Translations under genes and position numbers: made by a program
Notes under the pieces: model-generated
Told to the model about the DNA's origin: nothing
Databases searched by the model: none
What the model saw: the letters and a program-made list of their open reading frames with translations, nothing else
Shown: piece after piece, positions 35,174-43,786 of the stretch
Numbering within the stretch: the first letter of the stretch is position 1
Layout of the letters: every line of letters begins with the position of its first letter
Source of the DNA: CAVYGN01 sp964413265
GTDB taxonomy: Bacteria > Spirochaetota > Brevinematia > Brevinematales > JAOACQ01
Assembly (NCBI GenBank): GCA_964413265.1
Contig: CAYPRX010000002.1
Location: 1 to 64,000 of the forward strand
Length of the DNA stretch: 64,000 bases
Direction: 5' to 3'

Positions 35174-36034
35174 ATGCTGGAAAAAGTGCTTTTCCCTGTT
35201 ATTATGACCGATATCACCGAACAGATGATAGAATGCCTTAGCGGCATAGTTCAGAATGGAATCAAGGAAGTACTCTTGTTTCATGTTCAGAGTGCATCAG
35301 AAATAGCGGCTGGAAATATCAACAGTCAGTACGACGAAAAGCTGCTTGAAAAATGGAAGAATATCTTTATAGAAGCTGGTGTCCAGGCAAGTTACAGGAT
35401 CGTTTCCGGTGTTCCCTGGATAGAGATAGTCGATCTGATCGATAAGGGCGACTTTTCTTTCACATTTATGGGTTCTCATGGGAATTCATTTTTAGACAGG
35501 GTTTTCCTTGGGAGTGTGACTGAAAATGTAATACATCATTCAAGTAAACCAGTGCTGATCTATAAAATTCAAAGGAGCGGATCAAAACCTGTGGAGTTTT
35601 GCAGGAATGTCTTCGGTAAGATACTTTATGCGACCGATTTTTCTGAAACATCGAAAAATTGCATTCCCTACATAGAAAATATGATGACCAGCAGGACGCA
35701 GAGTCTGACTATTCTGCATGTCCAGGACATGAGAAACTTGAAACACACGGCTCCGGATCAAATCGAGGAATTCAACAGGATCGATCTGGAAAGGCTTGAG
35801 GAACTCAAGAAACATTTTGAAAGTAAGGGTGTAACGAGGGTTATTTCGCTCCTGACAAGCGGCTACTCCATTCCGGAAATCCTTAACTATGCACTGACAG
35901 AGGAAGCTACAGTAATAGTCATTGGAAGAAAGGGTAAGAGCAATATAAAGGAAATGCTCCTCGGAGGAGTGGCTGAAACTATAATACACAAATCCACTGT
36001 ACCTGTGTTTATGGTCGAGGGAAAAGGTAATTAA
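35174..36034 (+). CDS. Tandem-domain universal stress protein
   Basis: A 286-residue cytoplasmic protein with two UspA domains (about 1-140 and 145-286). The first has the complete ATP-binding signature G-2x-G-9x-G-S (GSHGNSFLDRVFLGS); in the second, GRKGKSNIKEMLLGG, the final Ser/Thr is Gly, so nucleotide binding may differ between halves. It is third behind argH on the same strand. No regulator for it is evident. Its role is general stress signalling; a link to arginine metabolism is only positional. Confidence 0.9.
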   Translation: MLEKVLFPVIMTDITEQMIECLSGIVQNGIKEVLLFHVQSASEIAAGNINSQYDEKLLEKWKNIFIEAGVQASYRIVSGVPWIEIVDLIDKGDFSFTFMGSHGNSFLDRVFLGSVTENVIHHSSKPVLIYKIQRSGSKPVEFCRNVFGKILYATDFSETSKNCIPYIENMMTSRTQSLTILHVQDMRNLKHTAPDQIEEFNRIDLERLEELKKHFESKGVTRVISLLTSGYSIPEILNYALTEEATVIVIGRKGKSNIKEMLLGGVAETIIHKSTVPVFMVEGKGN

Positions 36035-36040
36035 AATTTA

Positions 36041-36895
36041 TCATCTTTTCCTGATTTCTTTATGAAAGATCTCAATGAGATTTTTCGTTTCTTTGCCGGG
36101 ATTTCCGTTCCCTATAGGTCGGCCGTCAATCTTCGTAACGGGGACAAGTTCAGCTCCAGTACCTGTCAAAAAGCACTCGTCAGCGGTATAAAGATCGTAC
36201 TGGGTCAGCTGTTTTTCGATTGAATTAATTCCATACCTTCGCGCGATTTCAAGAACGAAATTCCTCGTTATGCCTTCCAGGACATTTTCAGTAGTACCTG
36301 GTGTCATTAGAACTCCCCCTGAAAAGATAAAAATATTATCACCTGTGCATTCGGCAACAAATCCGTTCTGGTTAAGCATGATTGCTTCCATGCATCCCGC
36401 GTTTGCAGCTTCGATTTTCGCAAGGGAATTATTGAGATAGTTCAAAGATTTTATACGTACATCGAATGATTCAGGGGAAATCCTCCGGAGAGATGATGTT
36501 ATAACGGAAATGCCATTTTCATAGAATTCTTTACTGTAAAGCTGTATTTCATCCACTATAATGACGAGGGACGGGATTTTGCATAGAAAGGGATTAACTC
36601 CAAGGTCTCCTGCACCCCGCGATATCACCAGACGTATATATGCATCTTCCCTCTTGTTTACTTTATAGGCCTCAAGAACTTTTTTTTCCATTTCTTCTGG
36701 TGGCATTTTAATATCGAGCATTATGGCCTTGGCACTTTTATAAAGCCTTTCGATATGCTCTTTGAGCCTGAATATCCTTCCTGAATAAGCCCTGATGCCT
36801 TCGAATACACCGTCACCGTATAAAAAGCCATGATCAAATACAGAAATTTTAGCCTCGTTTTTTTCGTAATACTTCCCGTCGATATAAATCTTCAT
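36041..36895 (-). CDS. ilvE: Branched-chain amino acid aminotransferase (class IV)
   Basis: A 284-residue PLP enzyme of fold type IV. Signatures: FDHGFLYGDGVFEGIRAYSG at the N-terminus, the PLP-lysine region VRIKSLNYLNNSLAK, AECTGDNIFIF, TPGTTENVLEGITR and ADECFLTGTGAELVPV. This pattern is closest to branched-chain aminotransferase; D-amino-acid transaminase and ADC lyase share the fold. It is a single gene, convergent with the universal stress gene (6-nt gap), behind a small secreted-protein gene on the same strand. Confidence 0.9.
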   Translation of the reverse strand: MKIYIDGKYYEKNEAKISVFDHGFLYGDGVFEGIRAYSGRIFRLKEHIERLYKSAKAIMLDIKMPPEEMEKKVLEAYKVNKREDAYIRLVISRGAGDLGVNPFLCKIPSLVIIVDEIQLYSKEFYENGISVITSSLRRISPESFDVRIKSLNYLNNSLAKIEAANAGCMEAIMLNQNGFVAECTGDNIFIFSGGVLMTPGTTENVLEGITRNFVLEIARRYGINSIEKQLTQYDLYTADECFLTGTGAELVPVTKIDGRPIGNGNPGKETKNLIEIFHKEIRKR

Positions 36896-36926
36896 ATTAC
36901 AACCTCTTCATCCGTATATACATCCC

Positions 36927-37295
36927 TTAATTTATCGTATTTTCGCCGAATTTATTTATAAGATCGCTGTCCATTTTCTCAATTATCTTAATGAGGTAAA
37001 CGTCATGCTTAATATAATCCTCTGCGAGGGTTACGATCCCTCTATTCCTGCTGTAGGTTCCCTCTATCATACTTATTCTGCAAATAGTAGCCAGTATTGT
37101 TTCCTTAGAATCAGATACAAGTGCAAAAGAGCGTCCGTCTCTTTCCTTGTAGAGGGTTTCTTCAATCGGATACCTGAAGACTCTGCCGATCGAAATATCG
37201 GGTTTTCCAAATGTATAATTTTGCAGGAGGAATTTATTATTTAAGCATGTTTCCGCCGATATGATTAGAGGCTGAAAAAAAATCAGCTGGAGCAT
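36927..37295 (-). CDS. Small predicted secreted protein of unknown function
   Basis: A start at ATG 37295 gives about 122 residues beginning with a signal-like hydrophobic stretch (MLQLIFFQPLIISAETC). No clear ribosome site is visible, and a longer frame from 37352 would overlap the opposing cNMP gene. The mature part (GRVFRYPIEETLYKERDGRS and on) looks like a real soluble domain but matches nothing I recognise. It shares the strand with ilvE. I regard it as probable rather than certain. Confidence 0.5.
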   Translation of the reverse strand: MLQLIFFQPLIISAETCLNNKFLLQNYTFGKPDISIGRVFRYPIEETLYKERDGRSFALVSDSKETILATICRISMIEGTYSRNRGIVTLAEDYIKHDVYLIKIIEKMDSDLINKFGENTIN

Positions 37296-37299
37296 TACT

Positions 37300-37767
37300 G
37301 TGATTGAAGAAAGTATGAGGGATATTCTGGGGCATCCGGTATTATTGAGCAATTTAAGAACTGATGAGATCGAATATATAGCCGGTTTAATGGAAACCAG
37401 AAATTACCATGAAAGTGAGATTATTTTTGAGGAAGGGACTCCGGGAAATGAATTCTTTATAATATTATCAGGCAGTGTACTGGTAAGAAAGAAGGATAAT
37501 CTCGGTAAAGAGCATCAGCTGACAACTATAAGCGGCGGGGAATGTTTCGGCGAGATGGCTCTGATAGATGAAAAGCCGCGGTCTGCGGGCGTAAGGGCAC
37601 TTGAAGAAACAAGGGTAGCCGTTCTGCCAAGACTGGCTTTTCTGGTGTTGAAGAAGGAAAACATAAATTTATATTGTCATATGCTTGAAAATATAGCCGT
37701 TGAATTCAGCGGCCGACTGCGAAACATGGACCAGAAATATGTAAAACTTATGAACGTGATCTTCTGA
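37300..37767 (+). CDS. Cyclic nucleotide-binding domain protein
   Basis: A 155-residue protein that is almost entirely one cNMP-binding beta roll. The phosphate-binding cassette reads FGEMALIDEKPRSAGVRA, with the conserved Glu and Arg that contact the cyclic phosphate. There is no CRP-type helix-turn-helix, so it is unlikely to bind DNA itself. The start is GTG at 37300 with GGAG 7 nt upstream. It is a single gene that starts just 4 nt from the start of the small opposing gene, so their promoters must overlap coding sequence. Partner unknown. Confidence 0.85.
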   Translation: MIEESMRDILGHPVLLSNLRTDEIEYIAGLMETRNYHESEIIFEEGTPGNEFFIILSGSVLVRKKDNLGKEHQLTTISGGECFGEMALIDEKPRSAGVRALEETRVAVLPRLAFLVLKKENINLYCHMLENIAVEFSGRLRNMDQKYVKLMNVIF

Positions 37768-37769
37768 AT

Positions 37770-38738
37770 TTAATCCTTGATGATATCGAAAATGCCAAGT
37801 TTCCTGTACCTTTCATAACGCTTCTGAGGATGTTTGCTGAGGGGGATTTTCTTAATCTCATGATAATGACGCAGTACAGCTTCCTTAACGCGGCTTATGG
37901 TTACCTGCATGTCCCTGTGTGCACCACCCCTGGGCTCCTGAATAATTTCTTCTATAACTCCGAACCCGTAAAGATCCTTTGATGTGAATTTCAGTACCTT
38001 CGCAGCCAGTTCCATTTTCGATGCGTCCCTGTAGAGAATTGAGGCACAGCCCTCCGGCGTGATAACAGAATAAATGGCGTTTTCAAGCATTAGTACCCTG
38101 TCGGCAACAGCGATGGCAAGTGCCCCTCCGCTTCCTCCTTCCCCGATTATAGTGGAAATAATCGGGATTTTAAGAGCCGACATCTCATAAAGATTTCGTG
38201 CGATAGCCTCTCCCTGACCCCTCTCCTCGCTCTCAATTCCCGGGAAGGCACCATTGGTGTCTATGAAAGTGAGAAGCGGTAAGTGAAATTTTTCCGCTAT
38301 TCTCATAACACGCAAAGCTTTTCTATATCCTTCCGGGTTAGGCATGCCAAAGTTCCGGTAGATCTTTTCCTTTGTGTCTTTACCCTTTTCCTGGCCAATT
38401 ATCATGAATTTTTCATTTTCAATCCTTGCGAAACCTGCAACTATGGAATGATCATCAGCAAAAAGCCTGTCGCCATGAATTTCGATAAAATCTTCAAAAA
38501 TGCCGTTAAGATAATCCTGGAACAGCGGTCTTTTCGGATGACGGGCTACCTGTACAATCTGCCAGGAGGTCAGATTTTTATAAATCGTTTCCATGATATA
38601 GTCCTTTTGTTTTTCCAGTTCGGATATCTCAATTGAAAAGTCAATGCCTTTATCAGGATCGGATGATTTCCTTAAAGCCGCTATATTATTATCAATTTCC
38701 TCAATTGGACTTTCGAACTCCAAATAATAATCACCCAT
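37770..38738 (-). CDS. accA: Acetyl-CoA carboxylase carboxyltransferase, alpha subunit
   Basis: With AccD it transfers carboxyl from biotin carrier protein to acetyl-CoA, giving malonyl-CoA for FabD. The chosen start is ATG 38738 (322 residues): GAGGG lies 5 nt before it and the N-terminus then matches the family (YLEFESPIEEIDNNIAAL). A longer frame from GTG 38786 would run through a hairpin. Features: HPKRPLFQDYLNGIFEDFIE, the PNPEGYRKALRVM and FIDTNGAFPGIESEERGQ acyl-CoA segments, and GEGGSGGALAIAVAD. It lies downstream of the EF-G-like gene. accD is not in view. Confidence 0.95.
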   Translation of the reverse strand: MGDYYLEFESPIEEIDNNIAALRKSSDPDKGIDFSIEISELEKQKDYIMETIYKNLTSWQIVQVARHPKRPLFQDYLNGIFEDFIEIHGDRLFADDHSIVAGFARIENEKFMIIGQEKGKDTKEKIYRNFGMPNPEGYRKALRVMRIAEKFHLPLLTFIDTNGAFPGIESEERGQGEAIARNLYEMSALKIPIISTIIGEGGSGGALAIAVADRVLMLENAIYSVITPEGCASILYRDASKMELAAKVLKFTSKDLYGFGVIEEIIQEPRGGAHRDMQVTISRVKEAVLRHYHEIKKIPLSKHPQKRYERYRKLGIFDIIKD

Positions 38739-38778
38739 TTTTCCCTCTGCTTTATTGATTGAACGCCTATAAATGCGA

Positions 38779-38804
38779 TCGAGCACCTGAGAAAAGGTGC
38801 TCGA
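38779..38804 (-). terminator. Strong hairpin between the EF-G-like gene and accA
   Basis: TCGAGCACCT and AGGTGCTCGA form a perfect 10-bp stem with a 6-nt loop, just after the EF-G-like stop on the minus strand. No T run follows, so it is not a classical Rho-independent terminator. It may act in mRNA processing, Rho-dependent termination or stability. Confidence 0.4.
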
Positions 38805-38812
38805 GTTAAATA

Positions 38813-40918
38813 CTAGGAGTTTTTACGCTCCTCTTCTTCTTTTTTCATTTCTTCAGCCTGGACCTTGGCTTTTTCGTATTCGCTCTGGGGGAGAACGTCA
38901 TAATGGTCGATGTCCATTTCAAAGCGTCCCCTGCCGCTGGTGAGGCTGTTAAGCATGGGGGAATAAGAGAGCATTTCAAAATAGGGTGCCATTGCGTTGA
39001 TAACTGTCACGTCTTCGGAAATTTTATCCATTCCAATGACTTTTCCGCGTTTCGTGCCGAGGTCGCCCATAACGTTGCCTATATCGTTTTCATCAATGTA
39101 TATCCTGATTTTTGCTATAGGTTCAAGTATAACCGGCTTCGCAGCTTCAATTGCTATCTTTGTGGCATGAAGGCCGGCTATGCGGAAGGACATATCATTG
39201 GAATCAACTTCATGGAAAGATCCGTCATATACTGTTACTTTCATATCTACTACGGGATATCCGGCTATAACGCCGTTCTCGCATGCCTCTGCAGCACCCT
39301 TCTCGATTGCGGGGACATAATTCTTTGGAATGGAGCCCCCGTAAATTTCTTCCATAAATAAAAAACCCTCGTTTCTCTTTCTGGGTTCTATACGGAGATA
39401 AACCTCACCGTACTGGCCATGACCGCCGCTCTGCTTTTTATGCTTGTAATGTCCCTCAGCTTTTGAGGTAATTGTCTCTTTATATGAAACACGTGGAGGG
39501 CGGGTTTCGAAATTGAGTTTATACTTATGCTTGATGATATCAAAGATTATCCTACCCTGTATTTCACCCATGCATGAAACCACCATCTCTTTGGTGATAT
39601 CGTTATAACCGTACTTAAAGGTCGCATCCTCCTGCGACATTATATGAAATACTGATGCTAGTTTATCTTCCGATTTCCTGTCCGTAGAATGAATTGCAAC
39701 AAAATACGAAGGGTTAGGGAGCCTTATAGGCTCATAAATGAGTGGTTTTGCCAGATCTGTAACTGTATTGCCTGTCTCCAGCGACTCAATTTTTGTAAGA
39801 ATGGCGATATCCCCGGCTTCAATGGTCTCTACTTCCTTTATGTTCTTTCCGTTTATCAGGTATATATGGGAGATCTTTTCTTTAATATTTTTATTTACAT
39901 TCAGAATTTCATCGCCGGTTTTTAGAACACCCGACCTTATCCTGCAAAAAGATATCTTTCCTGCAAAAGGATCGATCCTTGTCTTGAATATGAACCCGCT
40001 GAAAGGATCGGACAGGTCAGGATGTCTTTTCAGCGTCTGGCCTGCATGCGTTGGATCCTCACCAGATACTTCCCCGATATAAAGAGGGGACGGCAGGTAG
40101 GTAATTATGGTATTGATCAGTGATGCCGAACCGATATTATTGAGTGCAGAACCGCACAGTATGGGTATTATCTTATTGTTTAGTGTGCAGGTTTTAATCC
40201 CGTTTTCGACCTCCTGAGTCGTAAGTTCTATGCCGTTCAGGAATTTCTCGATCAGTGCATCGTCGGTTTCAGCCACTGCATCGAAAAGTTTTTCCCTGTA
40301 TACTTTTACTTTATCCATCATATCAGCCGGTATTTCACCATCTTTCGGACCGTTTTGACCGGAGTACACAGCTTTCATATGAACTATGTCAACAACACCC
40401 TTGAAATCCTTTCCCTTACCTATAGGAAGCTCTATCGGTATAACAGGTTTTTTAAATTTATTGGCGAGCATTTCTGTAGCAGCGTAAAAATCAGCCCCCT
40501 CGTCGTCCATTTTATTGATGAATACGACCCTTGCTATTTTATAATCATCGGCAAAATGCCAGTCTTTTTCTGTGTCGATAGTAATACCTTCAACTGCGCT
40601 TACCACAAAGATAATTCCCTCGGTAACGCGAAAAGCGCTCCGGACTTCAGCAACAAGATCTGGTATTCCAGGGGTATCTATAATATTTACTTTTATTTCC
40701 TTCCATTCGAAAAAAGCCAGAGAACTTTTGAGAGACATCTTTTTTGATATTTCTTCCTCGTCATAGTCCATGACAGTATTTCCCTTTGTGACGCTTCCCA
40801 TCTGCTCTATCTGCCCGGCTGTGTATAAAAGGGCTTCAGAGAGGGTGGTTTTACCCACATTTGGGGCGCCGGAAATGCTTATGTTTCTTATAAATTTTGG
40901 GTCATAAATTTTCCCCAT
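38813..40918 (-). CDS. EF-G-like translational GTPase
   Basis: A 701-residue protein with the full EF-G domain order: GTPase domain (G1 GAPNVGKTT, G4 NKMD), domain II, and domains III-V with YKETITSKAEGHYKHKKQSG and the VMGDLGTKRGKVIGMD segment. The start is ATG 40918, since GGAGGAG lies 3-4 nt upstream; ATG 40930 would place that site inside the gene. Switch II reads DTPGIPD, so the catalytic His of canonical EF-G (DTPGHVD) is Ile85. This fits the EF-G-2-type paralogues rather than the main elongation factor. No S12, S7 or tuf genes are near. Function may be in recycling, stress or an unknown ribosomal step. Confidence 0.9.
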   Translation of the reverse strand: MGKIYDPKFIRNISISGAPNVGKTTLSEALLYTAGQIEQMGSVTKGNTVMDYDEEEISKKMSLKSSLAFFEWKEIKVNIIDTPGIPDLVAEVRSAFRVTEGIIFVVSAVEGITIDTEKDWHFADDYKIARVVFINKMDDEGADFYAATEMLANKFKKPVIPIELPIGKGKDFKGVVDIVHMKAVYSGQNGPKDGEIPADMMDKVKVYREKLFDAVAETDDALIEKFLNGIELTTQEVENGIKTCTLNNKIIPILCGSALNNIGSASLINTIITYLPSPLYIGEVSGEDPTHAGQTLKRHPDLSDPFSGFIFKTRIDPFAGKISFCRIRSGVLKTGDEILNVNKNIKEKISHIYLINGKNIKEVETIEAGDIAILTKIESLETGNTVTDLAKPLIYEPIRLPNPSYFVAIHSTDRKSEDKLASVFHIMSQEDATFKYGYNDITKEMVVSCMGEIQGRIIFDIIKHKYKLNFETRPPRVSYKETITSKAEGHYKHKKQSGGHGQYGEVYLRIEPRKRNEGFLFMEEIYGGSIPKNYVPAIEKGAAEACENGVIAGYPVVDMKVTVYDGSFHEVDSNDMSFRIAGLHATKIAIEAAKPVILEPIAKIRIYIDENDIGNVMGDLGTKRGKVIGMDKISEDVTVINAMAPYFEMLSYSPMLNSLTSGRGRFEMDIDHYDVLPQSEYEKAKVQAEEMKKEEEERKNS

Positions 40919-41126
40919 AAACTCCTCCATTGATATAATCCGATTATAATAACATTTTTTTTATTTAATGACAATTTTAGTTTTATTCATTACAGCCCTG
41001 AATGACGGCTCAGTTACCTCATGAATTTGAACCGGAAGATATTTTATCATATTGCGGCGTGACGTTCAACTAAATTTTTTTCAGACTTCCTGACATTCTG
41101 CATGGTAAAGATGTCATTTTGACACA

Positions 41127-41161
41127 ATTCTATTGAAAAGTTTTTAATAGAATGTTATAAA
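41127..41161 (+). promoter_or_regulatory. Promoter with internal inverted repeat for the mini-ORF/GH79 unit
   Basis: TTGAAA (41133-41138) and TATAAA (41156-41161) are 17 bp apart. ATTCTATT (41127-41134) and AATAGAAT (41146-41153) form a perfect 8-bp inverted repeat spanning the -35 box and spacer, where a repressor could block polymerase. Upstream, 40919-41126 shows no gene that I can support and presumably holds the divergent promoter of the EF-G-like gene. Confidence 0.5.
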
Positions 41162-41184
41162 TATATTACAAAAGAGGAGGATAT

Positions 41185-41259
41185 ATGCCCAGAATACAGG
41201 AGGAAATGATTTTGAATTGCCCTAAACAAAAATCCTTCAGAGAAATATCCGGAGTGTAA
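41185..41259 (+). CDS. Mini-ORF, 24 residues
   Basis: A 24-codon frame from ATG 41185 to TAA 41257, with a near-perfect ribosome site (GAGGAGG) 4 nt before the start. The product (MPRIQEEMILNC, then charged residues) resembles nothing I know. Its stop region contains the ribosome site of the next mini-ORF. It could be a translated leader peptide for the glycosidase gene or a genuine small protein. The only evidence is the site, the frame and the operon-like packing. Confidence 0.4.
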   Translation: MPRIQEEMILNCPKQKSFREISGV

Positions 41260-41262
41260 TTT

Positions 41263-41376
41263 ATGAAGAAACTTGATCCTAATTTTGGCAACAACAAAGA
41301 TATACTTCTTCATAATGACAGATTATTGCGTTCCATTTCAAAGAAGAATTATTTTAATAAGGGAGATCCGGAATGA
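41263..41376 (+). CDS. Mini-ORF, 37 residues, overlapping the glycosidase start
   Basis: A 37-codon frame from ATG 41263 to TGA 41374. GGAG lies 8 nt before the start, inside the end of the previous mini-ORF. Its stop overlaps the glycosidase ATG (ATGA), so translation of the glycosidase is likely coupled to it. The product is basic and hydrophilic (KKLDPNFGNNKDILLH), with no signal peptide or membrane helix. It is either a coupling leader or a small protein of unknown role. Confidence 0.45.
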   Translation: MKKLDPNFGNNKDILLHNDRLLRSISKKNYFNKGDPE

Positions 41377-42818
41377 GAGTTCTTCTTCCTGTTCTTGTCG
41401 TTATTGCTGCAGTTGCGGCGGGCTGCTCTCCAGTAAAGAATTACCATATCGATACCAGTGAAAATATTACAGTGTTATCAGCTGGTTCGGGCGCTGAAGA
41501 GATTGATTCAACATTTGCTGGCTTCAGTTATGAAAAATCGATCCTGTCCAAGCCTTTTTTTACAGCATCGAACTTGTCACTGATAAAACTTTTCAGGCTC
41601 CTCGGACCGGGAGTTCTCAGGATAGGCGGTAATTCCGTCAATAAAACATCCTGGGGAGGACCCGGAAACTCTGGAAAAGGCTCAAAGTCAGGTAATACGT
41701 TGACAGGAGATATAGATAATCTCGCAGAATTTTTAAAGGCATCTGGATGGAAGGTTATTTACGGGCTTAACGGCACATCATCACCGCCTGAACTTACAGC
41801 CTCCGAAGCCGCATATGCCGCTTCAAAACTCGGCGATTCCCTATACGGGTTTGAAATAGGCAACGAACCTGATCTATACTGGCACAATAGCCTCGAGGGA
41901 AGCGGCTTTAGTTTCGATGATTTTATAAACTTATGGCTGCGCTATTATTCATCGATCAATTCTGCAATCACTGATCACTCACCTGCCTTTAGCGGCCCTG
42001 CAACTGCCAGTGACTATAAAAAATACACTGTACCATTCGCCATAAAACTTGGAACGAAGGTTAATCTCCTTACCCACCACTATTATGTGGCAAATGGTAC
42101 AGCCCAGCCGCGCCCTACAATCGACAGGCTCCTGACCTCCCTCTCGCCGGAGAATAACGGACACTTGCTTAGGGAACTTGAAGCCATTAAAAAAGCCGCA
42201 GACAGCTATGTATCAGGCAGGTATAGAATAGCAGAGGCTAATTCCTTCTATAACGGAGGAGCACCGGATGTAAGCAATAATTTCGGAAGCGCTTTGTGGG
42301 CGCTTGAATTTTGTTTTCTCCTTGCACAAAACGGGGCATGCGGTGTTAATTTTCATGGCGGGGGGAACAGTACCGGCTATACACCGATTGCGAATGACCG
42401 CAACGGAAGGATAATCGAGGCCCGGGCCGAATATTATGGAATACTGCTGTTTTCCCTGGTTGCAAACGGGAAACTTATGAAGGTAGAACAGACAGGAGGG
42501 GCTTCTTCATTATACAGTTATGCTGTTGATGAAAGGGATGGGACCTGCTCACTGATCATAGTGAACAACAGCAGGTTTGAGAAAGTTGATGCGACCGTAA
42601 AATTCACTGAAACTTTCATAGAGGCTTCTGCGATGGTTCTAACAGCGCCAAATGTGGATTCAACAAACGGAGTAACCCTCGGAGGATCGCAGGTTAAGCC
42701 TGACGGGACCTGGGAACCAATGCCGAGAATAGCCATGAAGGTCGGCGATGAAGGCCGATCGCTTGAAGTCTCTGTAGCTCCTGGTTCGGCAGAATGGATA
42801 AAACTTACAAGAAACTAA
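41373..42818 (+). CDS. Glycoside hydrolase lipoprotein, GH79 (glucuronidase/heparanase)-like
   Basis: A 481-residue surface or periplasmic lipoprotein: signal VLVVIAAVAAGC with lipidated Cys18. The body is a (beta/alpha)8 glycosidase. VLRIGGNSVNKTSW matches the GH79 early strand; the acid/base is Glu165 in FEIGNEPDLYW and the nucleophile Glu288 in RIAEANSFYNGG. The C-terminal beta domain ends in GSAEWIKL, as in GH79 C-terminal domains. Related clans (GH30, GH39) share the GNEP motif, so the substrate is uncertain; glucuronides are the best guess. It sits alone behind two mini-ORFs with its own promoter, and its 3' end overlaps the bacteriohemerythrin gene. Confidence 0.75.
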   Translation: MRVLLPVLVVIAAVAAGCSPVKNYHIDTSENITVLSAGSGAEEIDSTFAGFSYEKSILSKPFFTASNLSLIKLFRLLGPGVLRIGGNSVNKTSWGGPGNSGKGSKSGNTLTGDIDNLAEFLKASGWKVIYGLNGTSSPPELTASEAAYAASKLGDSLYGFEIGNEPDLYWHNSLEGSGFSFDDFINLWLRYYSSINSAITDHSPAFSGPATASDYKKYTVPFAIKLGTKVNLLTHHYYVANGTAQPRPTIDRLLTSLSPENNGHLLRELEAIKKAADSYVSGRYRIAEANSFYNGGAPDVSNNFGSALWALEFCFLLAQNGACGVNFHGGGNSTGYTPIANDRNGRIIEARAEYYGILLFSLVANGKLMKVEQTGGASSLYSYAVDERDGTCSLIIVNNSRFEKVDATVKFTETFIEASAMVLTAPNVDSTNGVTLGGSQVKPDGTWEPMPRIAMKVGDEGRSLEVSVAPGSAEWIKLTRN

Positions 42819-43222
42819 TGAACGCCCTTAGTATTCAGAAAAGCACCGAATTTTTTGTCAGTTTCCATAATATGATTGGTAAGCCAGGATTTTAAAAAAT
42901 CCATTACATCCAGGCTTATCATCATTGTACCGGCCTTGAATTTCCTCTGAAGATCAAGAGCTGTTTCTGTCAGATCCTTATGTTCTTTTTTATGCACAGT
43001 TGCCCTGTCATAAAAGTATTTGTCCATGAAGTTCTCTTCATTTGAAAAATGATACACTGTATACTGAAGAAGATCGTCAAAAACCTTATTCAGGATGTCC
43101 TTGGCTTTTCCGAGCTTCATGGCATCAAAGAGATCATTCAGTATGTTGACCAGCTTTTTATGCTGCTCATCGATTGCATCGACTCCTACAGAAAATTTCT
43201 CATCCCACTTTATCAAAGGCAT
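42815..43222 (-). CDS. Bacteriohemerythrin
   Basis: A 135-residue four-helix oxygen-binding protein with a di-iron site. All ligands are present at family positions: His21, His58, Glu62, His77, His81, His117 and Asp122. No other domain is attached, so it is the free cytoplasmic type that stores or delivers O2 or senses it. It is a single gene; its stop overlaps the stop of the glycosidase gene by a few bases. In an otherwise anaerobe-looking gene set it suggests exposure to oxygen. Confidence 0.95.
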   Translation of the reverse strand: MPLIKWDEKFSVGVDAIDEQHKKLVNILNDLFDAMKLGKAKDILNKVFDDLLQYTVYHFSNEENFMDKYFYDRATVHKKEHKDLTETALDLQRKFKAGTMMISLDVMDFLKSWLTNHIMETDKKFGAFLNTKGVH

Positions 43223-43354
43223 AAAATACCCCTAATAATCAATAATTTAATAATGAAGTGCAATACTGGCACAACCTGAAAAACGTATTATGCTGTAAAA
43301 TGCTTATTATGGCAAATAAAGAATCAGTGAATTGAATATGCCGATATCACAGAT

Positions 43355-43786
43355 TTAACATCTCACTTCTTTAATAAATTGCTCGATTTTTTCCTTTATT
43401 TGGGCTCTTACTAATTCTGTTTTTTCCAGTATCTCATCATTTGTTCCCCTGAAACTTGAAGGATCCTCAAAATTCCAGTGCAGACGTTTTACCTCTCCGG
43501 GAAAATATGGACATCTTTCCGCTGATTCCTTGTCACAGACAGTTATTACATAATCGTATGTCTTTCCCTGTTTAAGAAAATCGAATACACTCTTCGTGTC
43601 GTTCATCGATATATCAATGCCGATTTTTTGCATAGCCTCGACTGAAAAAGGATTAAGTGTTCCGGCTTCGAGCCCCGCGCTTTCAGCAATGAAACGCTCT
43701 CCGGCCAAGTTATTTAAAAAAGCTTCTGCCATCTGGCTTCTTGCGGAATTGTGAACACAAACAAATAGTACTTTTGTTTTTTCCAT
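43355..43786 (-). CDS. arsC: Arsenate reductase / low-molecular-weight phosphatase family
   Basis: A start at ATG 43786 (143 residues) is preferred because AGGT lies 8 nt upstream and the protein then begins MEKTKVLFVCVHNSARS. The P-loop CVHNSAR holds nucleophile Cys10, and Cys84 (VCDKES) and Cys92 (RCPYFPG) match the redox trio of thioredoxin-coupled ArsC from Staphylococcus and Bacillus. It reduces arsenate to arsenite. No arsenite pump or ArsR is adjacent, so detoxification here must rely on genes elsewhere. Confidence 0.92.
   Translation of the reverse strand: MEKTKVLFVCVHNSARSQMAEAFLNNLAGERFIAESAGLEAGTLNPFSVEAMQKIGIDISMNDTKSVFDFLKQGKTYDYVITVCDKESAERCPYFPGEVKRLHWNFEDPSSFRGTNDEILEKTELVRAQIKEKIEQFIKEVRC

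Noticed and set aside
43223..43354. Possible sigma-54 (-24/-12) promoter before bacteriohemerythrin, suggested by GTGCCAGTATTGCA
   Set aside because: The GG and GC elements do not have the required 10-bp spacing on either strand.
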